A stretch of DNA of 35,686 nucleotides from Enterococcus sp. (GTDB lineage Bacteria > Bacillota > Bacilli > Lactobacillales > Enterococcaceae). Under the pieces are notes generated by a model. That model did not search any database, was not told where the DNA came from, and was given only the letters and a program-made list of their open reading frames with translations. Shown here one piece after another: positions 25,199 through 33,683 of this stretch; the first letter of the stretch is position 1; each line of letters opens with the position of its first letter. The stretch is from positions 1 to 35,686 of the forward strand of contig NZ_JALAHI010000117.1 of NCBI RefSeq assembly GCF_022711995.1, in the 5' to 3' direction. A program made the position numbers and the translations under genes.

Positions 25199-26449
25199 AT
25201 GAGTCGAATGGATCGCAACAAAAAGTTGCATGAACAATTAGCGAAAGAAGAACGACGGTCTGCGGGGAAAGAAACCATTTTTGCCCGGCGGGAAGCAAAA
25301 ACTGTGAGACACCCTCAAGACGAGGAATTTTTAGAAGAAAATGAATTTGTAGAGCAGCCATATGATCAAACAAGTCAACGACCCGGAGGTGATCATTCGT
25401 CCGCTAATAAGTCCTTTCGAGGGCCAAAACGAACAGCGGGTAAAAAATCCAAGGCAAAATCTTCAAGCAAATCAAACATGGCTTTTGGAAGCAACGGGCA
25501 GTCGTCTGGCAAAAAGCAAGCCAAACAAGAGAAAGCAGCCAATGCAAAGAGCAAGAGACGTAAAAAACATCCAATTTTGCGCTTTCTTCTGTATTTGCTG
25601 GTTTTTGTGCTGGCCTATTCTGTTGTAGCTTTTGTGGCCGGACAACAAGTGGCTAAAAGAGATGCGCAAGCTTCAGATACAGAAACTTTTAATGGGGTAG
25701 CATCTGCAAATGGTGCCAAAAATATTTTGCTTTTAGGAAGTGATAGCCGCCAAGGAGAGGCTGGCCGTGCGGATACGATTATGGTCTTGCAACTAGATGG
25801 TCCTTCTAAAAAGCCAAAACTGATTTCTTTCATGCGGGATACATTGGTCACGATTCCCGGCTATGGAGAAAATAAGATCAATGCTGCTTACGCCTTTGGG
25901 GGCGCTGAATTGGTTCGCCAAACATTAGCTGAAAACTTTGGCATTCAGACCAACTATTATGCCAAAGTAGACTTCAAGTCGTTTGAGAAAGTAATTGATA
26001 CGCTATTTTCAAATGGTGTGCCGATCAATGCCGAGAAAGATATGAGTAAAAATCTCGAAGTTCCGATCAAGAAGGGACAACAGAATATGAACGGTTTAGA
26101 ATTATTGCAGTACGCGCGTTTTCGTATGGATGAAGAAGGGGATTTTGGTCGGGTGCGAAGGCAGCAACAAGTGATGGATGCCGTCTTTCATGCCATGAAA
26201 AATCCACTGTCGATGGTTAAACTTCCCTACGCTGCAGGAAAAGTTCTAGGTTATGCCTCAACGAACCTTCCCGTCAGTTTCTTATTAAAAAATACCTTTT
26301 CGATTGCCAAAGGGGCAGGAGGCATTGATCGTTTGACGGTTCCTGTGGATGATTCTTGGCAGTATGGCTCTACTTATGAAGCCGGAAGTGTGTTGGTGAT
26401 CAACTTTGATACCAATAAGCAAGCCATCGAAAGTTTCTTAAATCAGTAA
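25199..26449 (+). CDS. LytR-CpsA-Psr (LCP) family cell-wall polymer ligase
   Basis: LCP enzymes attach wall teichoic acids or polysaccharides to peptidoglycan at the outer face of the membrane. The 416-residue protein has an unusually long cytoplasmic tail (about 1-124) that is very rich in Lys, Arg, Ser, Gln and Glu, one membrane helix at about 126-148 (LRFLLYLLVFVLAYSVVAFV), and the catalytic LCP domain from about 172. Key residues are visible: NILLLGSDSRQGEAGRADTIMV (Asp182, Arg184, Arg190, Asp192) and SFMRDTLVTIPG (Arg213-Asp214), and later LLQYARFRMDEEGDFGRVRRQQQ. GGAGGA precedes the ATG. Which of the LCP paralogues it corresponds to is not clear from the sequence. Confidence 0.93.
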   Translation: MSRMDRNKKLHEQLAKEERRSAGKETIFARREAKTVRHPQDEEFLEENEFVEQPYDQTSQRPGGDHSSANKSFRGPKRTAGKKSKAKSSSKSNMAFGSNGQSSGKKQAKQEKAANAKSKRRKKHPILRFLLYLLVFVLAYSVVAFVAGQQVAKRDAQASDTETFNGVASANGAKNILLLGSDSRQGEAGRADTIMVLQLDGPSKKPKLISFMRDTLVTIPGYGENKINAAYAFGGAELVRQTLAENFGIQTNYYAKVDFKSFEKVIDTLFSNGVPINAEKDMSKNLEVPIKKGQQNMNGLELLQYARFRMDEEGDFGRVRRQQQVMDAVFHAMKNPLSMVKLPYAAGKVLGYASTNLPVSFLLKNTFSIAKGAGGIDRLTVPVDDSWQYGSTYEAGSVLVINFDTNKQAIESFLNQ

Positions 26450-26478
26450 GTCTAATTGAAAACTTTTTGAAAAGAGTT

Positions 26479-26508
26479 TTGAAAGCTTACCTGTTTATGC
26501 TATATTAT
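26479..26508 (+). promoter_or_regulatory. Promoter for the DegV gene
   Basis: TTGAAA (26479-26484) followed by TATATT (26501-26506, 16-base spacer) or TATTAT (26503-26508, 18-base spacer). Confidence 0.6.
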
Positions 26509-26545
26509 TAATGACGTTTGAAATATGTTGAAACGAGGAAAAAAA

Positions 26546-27391
26546 ATGAAATTAGCCGTTGTTACTGATAGTACAGCTTACTTGCCTGAACGCATCCAAG
26601 ATCACGCTGACTTGTTCGTTATTCCGATACCTGTTATTTTAGATGGAAAAAGCTATAATGAAGGGATCGACATTCAACCGGATGAATATTATTCTCTATT
26701 GAAAAACAGTAAAGAATTCCCTAAAACTTCTCAACCTGTTCTTGGCGAAGTGATCGCTTTATACGAAAACCTAGCCCAAAAAGGCTATGATACGATCTTA
26801 AGTATCCACCTTTCTAGTGGCATTTCTGGCTTTATCAACACGTTATATGGCATCAAGGATGATTTAGGAGTACGGGTCATTCCCTATGATTCTAAAATCA
26901 CCAGCATGCCTATGGGACACATGGTGGAAGCTGCATTGGATTTGAATCAGCAAGGGAAGACCATTGAAGAGATCGTTGCCCACATAGATCAAATCCGCGA
27001 CAATACTTACGCTTATTTGATTGTGGATGACTTAAACAATCTTGTTCGCGGAGGCCGATTAACCAATGGAGCAGCCTTGATTGGCGGATTATTGAAAATC
27101 AAACCAATCTTGACTTTTGATGAAGGGAAAATTGTCCTTTATGAAAAAATCCGCTCTAGTAAAAAAGCCTTTAACCGAGCTGAAGATATTATCGGGCAAA
27201 GAGAATCAGAAATTGCTTTCCCGGTGAAGTTCTATGTGATCCATGCGAACAACTTGTCTGTTGCTATGGAAGAAAAAGAAAAGTTACAGAAGAAATACCC
27301 AGATGCTGAAATTGAAGTGGGCCATTTTGGGCCGGTGATTGGTTCTCATTTGGGCGAAAAAGCGATTGGAATCGCTATTGCTGCACAATAA
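26546..27391 (+). CDS. DegV-family fatty-acid-binding protein
   Basis: DegV/FakB-type proteins bind a fatty acid and, with the kinase FakA, allow its phosphorylation for phospholipid synthesis. The 281 residues start MKLAVVTDSTAYLPE, with the family's DSTAYLP motif, and continue with FPKTSQPVLGEV and SIHLSSGISGFINT, the segments that contact the acyl carboxylate. The ATG at 26546 is chosen over the one at 26525 because ACGAGGA (26533-26539) lies between them. It has its own promoter and a long terminator, so it appears monocistronic. Whether it is a true FakB partner cannot be told here. Confidence 0.92.
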   Translation: MKLAVVTDSTAYLPERIQDHADLFVIPIPVILDGKSYNEGIDIQPDEYYSLLKNSKEFPKTSQPVLGEVIALYENLAQKGYDTILSIHLSSGISGFINTLYGIKDDLGVRVIPYDSKITSMPMGHMVEAALDLNQQGKTIEEIVAHIDQIRDNTYAYLIVDDLNNLVRGGRLTNGAALIGGLLKIKPILTFDEGKIVLYEKIRSSKKAFNRAEDIIGQRESEIAFPVKFYVIHANNLSVAMEEKEKLQKKYPDAEIEVGHFGPVIGSHLGEKAIGIAIAAQ

Positions 27392-27432
27392 TAGAAGAAA
27401 TGGTTTCTTCGAGGCAATTATTTGATTTTTAT

Positions 27433-27507
27433 AAAACTACCTCTATTTTCTGGAATCTTGTCAAACCTTGGCTTTGACTGGTTCTTTGGGAATAGAGGTA
27501 GTTTTTT
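27433..27507 (+). terminator. Long compound terminator after degV
   Basis: A 15-bp perfect stem (27433-27447 with 27491-27505, AAAACTACCTCTATT and its complement) ends in TTTTTT. The 43-base loop carries a second hairpin GTCAAA/TTTGAC (27460-27465 with 27473-27478). Confidence 0.85.
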
Positions 27508-27519
27508 CGAGCATCTTGC

Positions 27520-27548
27520 TTGTCGATTCGACTAGGTCTCACTATACT
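27520..27548 (+). promoter_or_regulatory. Promoter of the 27595/AAA-VWA unit
   Basis: TTGTCG (27520-27525), 17 bases, TATACT (27543-27548). Confidence 0.75.
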
Positions 27549-27563
27549 TAATCCAATTACTAC

Positions 27564-27580
27564 TTTAGTAACGTACTAAA
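27564..27580. promoter_or_regulatory. Inverted repeat TTTAGTA-ACG-TACTAAA, possible operator
   Basis: Perfect 7-bp arms with a 3-base centre, lying between the expected transcription start (about 27555) and the AGGAGG ribosome site (27582-27587). The position suits a repressor site or a hairpin that hides the ribosome site. Confidence 0.45.
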
Positions 27581-27594
27581 TAGGAGGATGGGAA

Positions 27595-28074
27595 ATGAAT
27601 ATACCAGAAAATCTAAAACACAAACCGGTCATCAAAGTAGAAGACTATGATACAGTCGATGGTCGTTACGCTCTTCATACGGATGCCAAGGGATTATCCT
27701 TAGGGTTAGCACAATGGAATGATCGGGGCAAAGTCGATATTTCAGGAAAAGTGTGGCGTCATACAGGGGAAAAATGGTCTCGTCAATCAGAAGAGTTGCC
27801 TCTGACACGTATTCTTGATCTAGCAATTTTGGTCGCACAATCGAATCTCTATTTTCAAGATGCCTATCGCCATGAAAAGTTTTATGATCCAGAAAACCCT
27901 TTGATCGATATCATTGGCTTGCAGGGAAATCGCATGACTGTGGAAGTGGACACGGAAAACCCAAAAATCGATGAGGATATTCTATTGTTCTATGATGCTT
28001 TGCAAAAAGACGGCGAATTGTTGGGCGAACGGTTTCGCATATTAAGTCGATTATTAAATGAGTTAGGTTATTAA
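27595..28074 (+). CDS. Small conserved soluble protein of unknown function upstream of the AAA+/VWA gene
   Basis: A 159-residue acidic protein with no signal or membrane segment. It begins MNIPENLKHKPVIKVEDYDTVDG and contains LSLGLAQWNDRGKVDISGKVWRHTGEKWSRQ and LDLAILVAQSNLYFQDAYRHEKFYD (fragments such as RHTGEKWSRQSEELPL are recognisable). It reminds me of the DUF6530-type proteins, but I am not certain. AGGAGG is 7 bases before the ATG. It ends 16 bp before the AAA+/VWA gene, so the two are probably coexpressed and it may act as a partner or adaptor of that machine; this is inference from position only. Confidence 0.75.
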   Translation: MNIPENLKHKPVIKVEDYDTVDGRYALHTDAKGLSLGLAQWNDRGKVDISGKVWRHTGEKWSRQSEELPLTRILDLAILVAQSNLYFQDAYRHEKFYDPENPLIDIIGLQGNRMTVEVDTENPKIDEDILLFYDALQKDGELLGERFRILSRLLNELGY

Positions 28075-28090
28075 GAAAGGCGGAACTCTC

Positions 28091-30343
28091 ATGAAAATTG
28101 ATCGGACGACTCCCTTTGCTCTGACAGAAGGTCGTCACTTCAGCAAGCTGGAACAGCAAATGATTTGGCAAAAACCAGTGAGTCATCAAACGAGTCAAGA
28201 AGAATTACGGATCGCTCAAGAAATCAAATTGAATTGGCAGGATCCAGAAATGAAGATCTTCAATGTTTTATTGGAAGGAGACGCTGGCTCTGGAAAAACC
28301 CAACTAGCCAAAGCTCTCTCTTATGATCTTCAATTGCCGTATACCAAAATCACCTGTTTCGCGGATATGGACAAATCAGATGTCTTCGGTGCATTGTTAC
28401 CGATCGTGGCAACGGATCAAGACGAAGACAGTGAATTATTAGAAGCAATCTATTTGAGTGACAGTTTAGATCAGGTCATTCAAGTGATTGCGGATCACTA
28501 TTCAATTACCACTGAAGGTGCTCGTGAAAAATTGGCAGATTTGATTCGGCGAATGGAAGAAACAGATACCACCGAGGTTGTCCATTATAAGTTTTATCCT
28601 TCAGAAATTGTTCGTGCAATGGAAAAAGGGTATCTATTGGAAGTCCAAGAGCCGACGGTTATTCGTGATGCTTCAGTCCTGGTTGCACTCAACTCGGCTT
28701 TGGAGCAAAATGGAATGCTGAATCTGCCAACTGGTGTCGTTAGGCGCCATCCCGATTGTGTCGTCATCATTACGACCAACCGGAACTATCAAGGAAATCG
28801 GCCATTGAATGAATCTCTCCGAGATCGCATGCAGCATGCAGAAAAAATGGATCTTCCTGAACTATCCGTAATGGTGGCGCGGGCGCTTGCCAAAACAGGT
28901 TATGAAGATCAAGCCATCGCCAGCAAAATGGCCGAAATCATTCGGCTTCTCGATAGTACAGCAAAAGCAAATGCCATCAAGGGTGTGGCAGGTATGCGTT
29001 CCTATTTTTACTGGCTGAATACAGTCAAAAATGGGCAGTCGCCGTTAGAGACATTCGCGGTCAAAGTTCTGTACAAGTTAACGACAGATCCAGATGAATT
29101 GCATCTGCTGCAAGAAGCCCTCGATCAATCTGAATTACTGGTAGAGCTAAGACGCTTGTATCAAGGACAGGAAATGAGTCAGCGACAACCAGTACAAGGA
29201 CGCATTCTATCTGCGAAAGAGGCCGATGCCCGAAATATCGAAGAGTCATCTTCACAATTGGGAACTGTAGCTGCTACGGAAGAAACAGCCGAAACACCAG
29301 ATACACAGGAATCAAATCAAGAAGACCCAGCAGTACCTAAAGAAAAAATAGCTGGTGACACTTTAGAGAGTCAACACTCTTCTGAGGATGGGCAGGCACA
29401 AGAAGGAAGCGAACAGGCTAGTCAAGCCCCTTCCAATCAGCATCTTTCCATCGAAGAGTTCCAGCAACTAGATAAGGAATTAAGAAAGCAAGCAAATCAG
29501 GAAGCCCGCCAAGCGCTTAAACACTCGCTCCATACAAGGGAAGGCCTGATTGTACATCGGCCAAAGCTTCAAGAAGATGCGTTTCAGAAAGCCCAACAAC
29601 TTTTGGCGCCATTATTACCGGTAGTTGATACAATAAGTAAACAGTTGTTGGAATTATTAGAGAACGAAGCCGCTTCTTCTTATGGTAAAGGAAAATACAG
29701 CGGGTCGCGCTTTGATGCCAGTCGCGTAGCTTATGGCGACTTTCGTACCTTTGATAAGAAGAATCCACCCCATGAACAACCCTCTTTAGCCATCGCTTTA
29801 CGAATTGACGAGTCAGGGTCCATGGTGCGAGAAGGGCGAATGACGGCGGCTCAACAAGCCGCACTTGCAGTGAATGCCTTTGCCCAGCGGCTAGAGATCC
29901 CACTGATGATTTATGGGGACACAGCTGATTTGTCTCTCCGGGAGAAGACTTCTCTATACTCCTACAAGGAATTCAGTGAACCTTTTGATTATGTGCCGGC
30001 AAAGCTGATGTCTTTGCAACCTCGACAAAACAATCGGGATGGCGCAGTGTTGCGGGTCTTAGCTGAAAAACTTGTCCAGCAATCGGCTACGACAAAACTG
30101 CTGTTAACGATTAGTGATGGTCAGCCAAAGGCGATGCCAGACTATACCGGCAACAAAGCAAAAGCGGATATTCAATCAGTCATCAAAGAATACGAACGAC
30201 AAGAAATCATCTTTTTGTCTGCTGCCATCGGACAAGACAAAGAAGTGATTAAAGAAATCTATGGTGCAGAAAGATATATCGATATCAGTAGTCTCAAAGA
30301 ATTCCCCAAACAGTTACTGGCATTGATCAGTCGCTATTTTTAA
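28091..30343 (+). CDS. Single-chain MoxR-type AAA+ ATPase fused to a VWA domain
   Basis: A 750-residue cytoplasmic protein. The N-terminal AAA+ module (about 55-330) has Walker A GDAGSGKT (63-70), sensor 1 VVIITTNRN and arginine-rich RPLNESLRDRM. The Walker B segment reads YLLEVQEPTVI, with Gln where the usual Asp of hhhDE stands, while the Glu is kept. Next comes an acidic, Ser/Gln/Glu-rich linker (about 375-455), a helical stretch, and a C-terminal VWA domain (about 565-750) with a full MIDAS signature DESGS (573-577) and TISDGQPK. The pairing resembles CobS/CobT and MoxR/VWA chaperone systems that remodel or load metal into client proteins, but here both halves are one polypeptide. The client is unknown. 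Confidence 0.87.
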   Translation: MKIDRTTPFALTEGRHFSKLEQQMIWQKPVSHQTSQEELRIAQEIKLNWQDPEMKIFNVLLEGDAGSGKTQLAKALSYDLQLPYTKITCFADMDKSDVFGALLPIVATDQDEDSELLEAIYLSDSLDQVIQVIADHYSITTEGAREKLADLIRRMEETDTTEVVHYKFYPSEIVRAMEKGYLLEVQEPTVIRDASVLVALNSALEQNGMLNLPTGVVRRHPDCVVIITTNRNYQGNRPLNESLRDRMQHAEKMDLPELSVMVARALAKTGYEDQAIASKMAEIIRLLDSTAKANAIKGVAGMRSYFYWLNTVKNGQSPLETFAVKVLYKLTTDPDELHLLQEALDQSELLVELRRLYQGQEMSQRQPVQGRILSAKEADARNIEESSSQLGTVAATEETAETPDTQESNQEDPAVPKEKIAGDTLESQHSSEDGQAQEGSEQASQAPSNQHLSIEEFQQLDKELRKQANQEARQALKHSLHTREGLIVHRPKLQEDAFQKAQQLLAPLLPVVDTISKQLLELLENEAASSYGKGKYSGSRFDASRVAYGDFRTFDKKNPPHEQPSLAIALRIDESGSMVREGRMTAAQQAALAVNAFAQRLEIPLMIYGDTADLSLREKTSLYSYKEFSEPFDYVPAKLMSLQPRQNNRDGAVLRVLAEKLVQQSATTKLLLTISDGQPKAMPDYTGNKAKADIQSVIKEYERQEIIFLSAAIGQDKEVIKEIYGAERYIDISSLKEFPKQLLALISRYF

Positions 30344-30363
30344 CGAACCGTTCAGCATCTTTG

Positions 30364-30412
30364 AAAGAACACGAGTTTTGCGATTCATTGTAAAACTCGT
30401 GTTCTTTTTCTT
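30364..30412. terminator. Terminator after the AAA+/VWA gene
   Basis: Sixteen-bp perfect stem AAAGAACACGAGTTTT (30364-30379) with its complement (30392-30407), 12-base loop, followed by TTCTTG; A-rich on the left, so probably usable in both directions. Confidence 0.88.
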
Positions 30413-30469
30413 GTCATAAAAAGAACATATAAGCTTAAATAAATGAACATTTTAAATTTTCACTCATTA

Positions 30470-30478
30470 TGCTAAACT
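30470..30478 (+). promoter_or_regulatory. Extended -10 element (TGCTAAACT) for the ABC locus
   Basis: TG-C-TAAACT about 20 bases before the 30500 gene, in an AT-rich context. No good -35 is visible. The same extended -10 string occurs upstream of the AraC-family gene. Confidence 0.4.
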
Positions 30479-30499
30479 GATTTCAAAGGAGGGGCTACC

Positions 30500-31135
30500 A
30501 TGGCTTTAAACTGGCGTTATCTCTATCCTTTCTCTACTGCAGGAACTTATTTTGTTCGAAGAAGAACATTGTGGATGAGTTATGGACTATTTATATTTTT
30601 GGGTTCGCTTTTATTTTTTTGTGAAAAGTGGATGTTCTTTTTTTATCGTTGGTATGATTTTGAACGGCATTTAAAACAAACCGCTGAAGACAGCACGTTT
30701 CAAGGCTGGATCTTTTTATTGCTGCTTTTTTTAGGTGTGATGGGGATTCTGTGGATCGGCCTTGCGCTTATCTTTTTTTTGTACAGTCGTTCCTGTTACA
30801 AACAATTTCTTTTTTCAGAAGGAGAAAAATCCGTGACGATTCGCTTTTTAGTTGGACAGTCACTTCCTATGATGGCCATTGAAGAAACGCTTTTTTCTTG
30901 GATCGGGATAGGCTCATCTTTTCTCATCGGTGGTATAGTAGGTGGCTGGATCTTTGAACGGGCTTTTCATGACTTTAGTCAGTTCTATCAATTGCCTGCT
31001 GGCTTGCTGAATAGCGGTTCTTCAGTGACACCGTGGGCATGGCATCTACTGATTGGTTTCCTAGTGGTTCTAGGCTGTTTCCTAGGCTACAAAAGCTGGC
31101 TACCTAAGATTGTCAATCGGCATGAGATCCATTGA
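30500..31135 (+). CDS. Polytopic membrane protein of unknown function next to an ABC transporter
   Basis: A 211-residue protein with about four membrane helices (near 25-45, 68-92, 128-155 and 180-200). It begins MALNWRYLYPFSTAGTYFVRRR and is very rich in Phe, Trp and Leu, and part resembles the start of FtsX-like or ABC-2 permease subunits. AAAGGAGGGG precedes the ATG. The ATPase gene follows after 114 bp with no terminator between, so it is probably the first gene of a three-gene ABC unit, perhaps an accessory permease or immunity-like protein. I cannot assign a substrate. Confidence 0.75.
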   Translation: MALNWRYLYPFSTAGTYFVRRRTLWMSYGLFIFLGSLLFFCEKWMFFFYRWYDFERHLKQTAEDSTFQGWIFLLLLFLGVMGILWIGLALIFFLYSRSCYKQFLFSEGEKSVTIRFLVGQSLPMMAIEETLFSWIGIGSSFLIGGIVGGWIFERAFHDFSQFYQLPAGLLNSGSSVTPWAWHLLIGFLVVLGCFLGYKSWLPKIVNRHEIH

Positions 31136-31249
31136 TTTCACCGAACCTTTTGGCTGTTCGTCAAAGAATGGTGGCCATCTGGATTTACTGATAAGCGATA
31201 CAGGTGTGAGACCCAGTAGTTAGAAGTCATTATTTTTCAAAAGAAAGAA

Positions 31250-31978
31250 GTGAAGTTTGTGTATTTAGAAATCAACGCTATTTCAAAAAGCTTTGATAAG
31301 AAACAGATTTTTGATCAAGCAAGTTACCAATTTGAAACGGGGAAAATCTATGGTATTTTAGGACGCAATGGGGCAGGGAAAACGACATTATTTCAATGTA
31401 TTGCTCGAAATATGACTGTCGATAGTGGAAGTATCTCCTTAGTTGAGGAGGGAAATCAGCGCACGTATGAGAATACCGATGTCGGATTTACGTTCACACA
31501 GCCGCACCTCCCAGGCTTTATGACCGCAATTGAATTTTTGCGCTTTTTTATGGATATCAATCAGGAGCGTATCAAACAGCCGCTTTCTCCGGAAGAATTT
31601 TTATTGTCCGTAGGGATTTCTCCGGAAGATCAGCATCGTTTGATGAAAGATTATTCCCATGGTATGAAAAACAAGGTACAAATGCTTCTTTCTTTGATGG
31701 TGCAGCCGCCAATCATGTTGTTTGATGAACCGTTGACTTCTTTCGATGTTGTCGCTGCGCTTGAAATCAAGGAAATGATTCGCTCAGCAAAAGAGGCGTC
31801 GATCATTTTGCTTTCCACTCATATTTTACAATTGGCGCAAGATTTATGTGATGAAGTGGTTTTATTAAGTAATCATCAATTGACTGGCATTGATCCTTCG
31901 CACATTCATGAACCGGATTTTGAAAAGGAAATCGTGGCTTTACTGACGGAGGGAGAGACGGATGCTGCAATGGATTAA
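31250..31978 (+). CDS. ABC transporter ATP-binding protein (exporter type)
   Basis: A 242-residue ATPase of the drug/bacteriocin or EcsA-like exporter group. Walker A is GRNGAGKTT (38-46), Walker B IMLFDEPLTSFD, and the H-loop STHILQL. The signature segment DYSHGMKNKV departs from LSGGQ, as is common in ABC-2-type exporters. The start is uncertain: the GTG at 31250 has only a weak AAAGAAAG site, and a second in-frame GTG at 31259 is possible. Its last 17 bases overlap the permease gene, and the permease ribosome site (GGAGGGAG, 31949-31956) lies inside it, so the two proteins are translationally coupled and almost certainly form one transporter. Confidence 0.9.
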   Translation: MKFVYLEINAISKSFDKKQIFDQASYQFETGKIYGILGRNGAGKTTLFQCIARNMTVDSGSISLVEEGNQRTYENTDVGFTFTQPHLPGFMTAIEFLRFFMDINQERIKQPLSPEEFLLSVGISPEDQHRLMKDYSHGMKNKVQMLLSLMVQPPIMLFDEPLTSFDVVAALEIKEMIRSAKEASIILLSTHILQLAQDLCDEVVLLSNHQLTGIDPSHIHEPDFEKEIVALLTEGETDAAMD

Positions 31979-33596
31979 ACTTTACTGGATCTATGAAGAG
32001 ACGAGCTTTTCAACGAAAGCGAATGGCTTTCTCTACTTTTTGACTAAGATTCCTTTGATTGGCAAACATCTGCCTCAAGACCTTTATGGGCAATACGGTC
32101 TCAAAAAAATGGTTTTTACCTTATTATTTAGTTTTCGCTTGATCTTGCCTTTTTTTACAAAAATCATTTGGCTGCTTCTTTATTATGCAGTCGCCTTGTT
32201 TGCTTTACGTGGGTGGGATCCTTTATTTGACTCTTTTGGTCGATTTGAGGAACAAGTAATGATTGTCGGTTTTTATACTTGGCTGGTAATGGTCGCGCTA
32301 GCCAGCAATTTTTTTTATTTATTCTCTTTTACATTAGAGCAAAAAGCGATTGAATTTACAGACTATTTCATGGTATCCAAACGACAGTATTTGCGAATGA
32401 CTCTTTTCTTCAAGACGATCCAAGCCATTATTTATTATCTGCCGGCACTTTTGCTGTACAGTTTTTTTGCTGGCAATGGTTGGCTGTCCTTCGTTGGGAT
32501 CTTTGGCGCAGTCTTTGCTTGCTTAGCAGCTGCCAGTCTGATTCGCTGGGGATTTCAAAAGCAATGGGGTAGAGGCTGGCGTATTGGTTGCCGACTAGCC
32601 GTTTCCTTGTTGATAGTAGTGTCTCTTTACAGCTTGTTGCTCCAACAGATTATTCCAACTGCAACATTCGGGGTCGGGCTTTTTGCTTTCTTTTTGATTG
32701 GCGGCAGCGGCTGTCTCTACTACCTGAAACACTTTACACAAGAAGATGCCTTTTTCCTTTATTCGGTTGAAAAAAGCTATCAGCAGATCAGTGTATTGGA
32801 AACCATCGCTTCAGATTCAAATCAGTATCTTAGCGAAGGAATCGAAATGCAGAAGAAGCTTTCTTTGGATCAAGAGAAGCCTCTCACTCATTTGCAGGGA
32901 TCAGAATACCTCAATGGTTTGCTCTTCCAAAGATGTCGTAAACTGTTGCACAAAAAATTGCTGAAACGAGTCGGTATTGTAGCTATTCTATTTCTAGGAT
33001 TGATTTTATTGACCCTTCTGAAGATTCTGCCCTATCCTAATGAAGAGGATCTGACTAAAGTATTGCCGGCTCTTTTTTTAGTCATGTATTTTGGTTCCCT
33101 GGGAAAAGCAATCGTCCAAATGGTTTTTGTCAACTGTGACATTTCACTGCTTTACTATCCCTTTTATCGAGAGAAAGAAACGATTCTCAGTGGGTTTAAT
33201 TACCGTTTTATCAAATCCATGTTTTACAATGGGGTCTTTGCTGGCAGTATCTTTGGCGGTTTTTTCATTCTGAACTTCCTAAATGGGGGACGTACCAGTT
33301 GGTATTTTATTGGTGTCTTATTTTTATTATTGACGAGTTTGACGGCATTGTTCTCATTTCATGAGTTATTTATCTATTACTTGCTGCAGCCGTTTACTGG
33401 AGATATGAAAGTGGTCAATCCAGTTTATAAATTTGTCAGTGGGGCATTGTATTGGCTCTGCTATATCAATCTACGCCTGCAGATTACCGGATTTGCCTAC
33501 TCGATCGTTGTCTCAATTGTTCTACTATGCTACGTATTAGTTGGGTATTTGCTGATCCTCCGCTTAGCCCCTCAGACCTTTAGAATGAAAGAATAG
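31962..33596 (+). CDS. ABC transporter permease, large multi-spanning membrane protein
   Basis: A 544-residue membrane protein with about ten to twelve hydrophobic segments and a hydrophilic stretch at about 270-330. It starts MLQWIKLYWIYEETSFSTKANG and ends near LVGYLLILRLAPQTFRMKE. It has no close motif I know, but its overlap with the ATPase gene marks it as the matching permease, possibly of an ABC-2/EcsB-like type. The substrate is unknown; peptide or lipid export would fit the family pattern. No terminator hairpin is obvious after its stop, where the next promoter begins after about 25 bp. Confidence 0.85.
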   Translation: MLQWIKLYWIYEETSFSTKANGFLYFLTKIPLIGKHLPQDLYGQYGLKKMVFTLLFSFRLILPFFTKIIWLLLYYAVALFALRGWDPLFDSFGRFEEQVMIVGFYTWLVMVALASNFFYLFSFTLEQKAIEFTDYFMVSKRQYLRMTLFFKTIQAIIYYLPALLLYSFFAGNGWLSFVGIFGAVFACLAAASLIRWGFQKQWGRGWRIGCRLAVSLLIVVSLYSLLLQQIIPTATFGVGLFAFFLIGGSGCLYYLKHFTQEDAFFLYSVEKSYQQISVLETIASDSNQYLSEGIEMQKKLSLDQEKPLTHLQGSEYLNGLLFQRCRKLLHKKLLKRVGIVAILFLGLILLTLLKILPYPNEEDLTKVLPALFLVMYFGSLGKAIVQMVFVNCDISLLYYPFYREKETILSGFNYRFIKSMFYNGVFAGSIFGGFFILNFLNGGRTSWYFIGVLFLLLTSLTALFSFHELFIYYLLQPFTGDMKVVNPVYKFVSGALYWLCYINLRLQITGFAYSIVVSIVLLCYVLVGYLLILRLAPQTFRMKE

Positions 33597-33621
33597 AACG
33601 ATCATTGTTGAATAAAATTGA

Positions 33622-33650
33622 TTCACAAACGCGAACGTATGTTTTATAAT
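33622..33650 (+). promoter_or_regulatory. Promoter of the sce7726/sce7725-like pair
   Basis: TTCACA (33622-33627), exactly 17 bases, perfect TATAAT (33645-33650). The start codon is 34 bases further on. Confidence 0.85.
33632..33645. promoter_or_regulatory. LexA (DinR) SOS box within the promoter
   Basis: CGAACGTATGTTTT matches the Gram-positive SOS consensus CGAACRNRYGTTYC at 13 of 14 positions; only the last base differs. It fills the spacer between -35 and -10, where bound LexA would block RNA polymerase. Confidence 0.75.
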
Positions 33651-33683
33651 AGAGAAAAGCTGTGAATAGGAGGGTCTAGTCAG

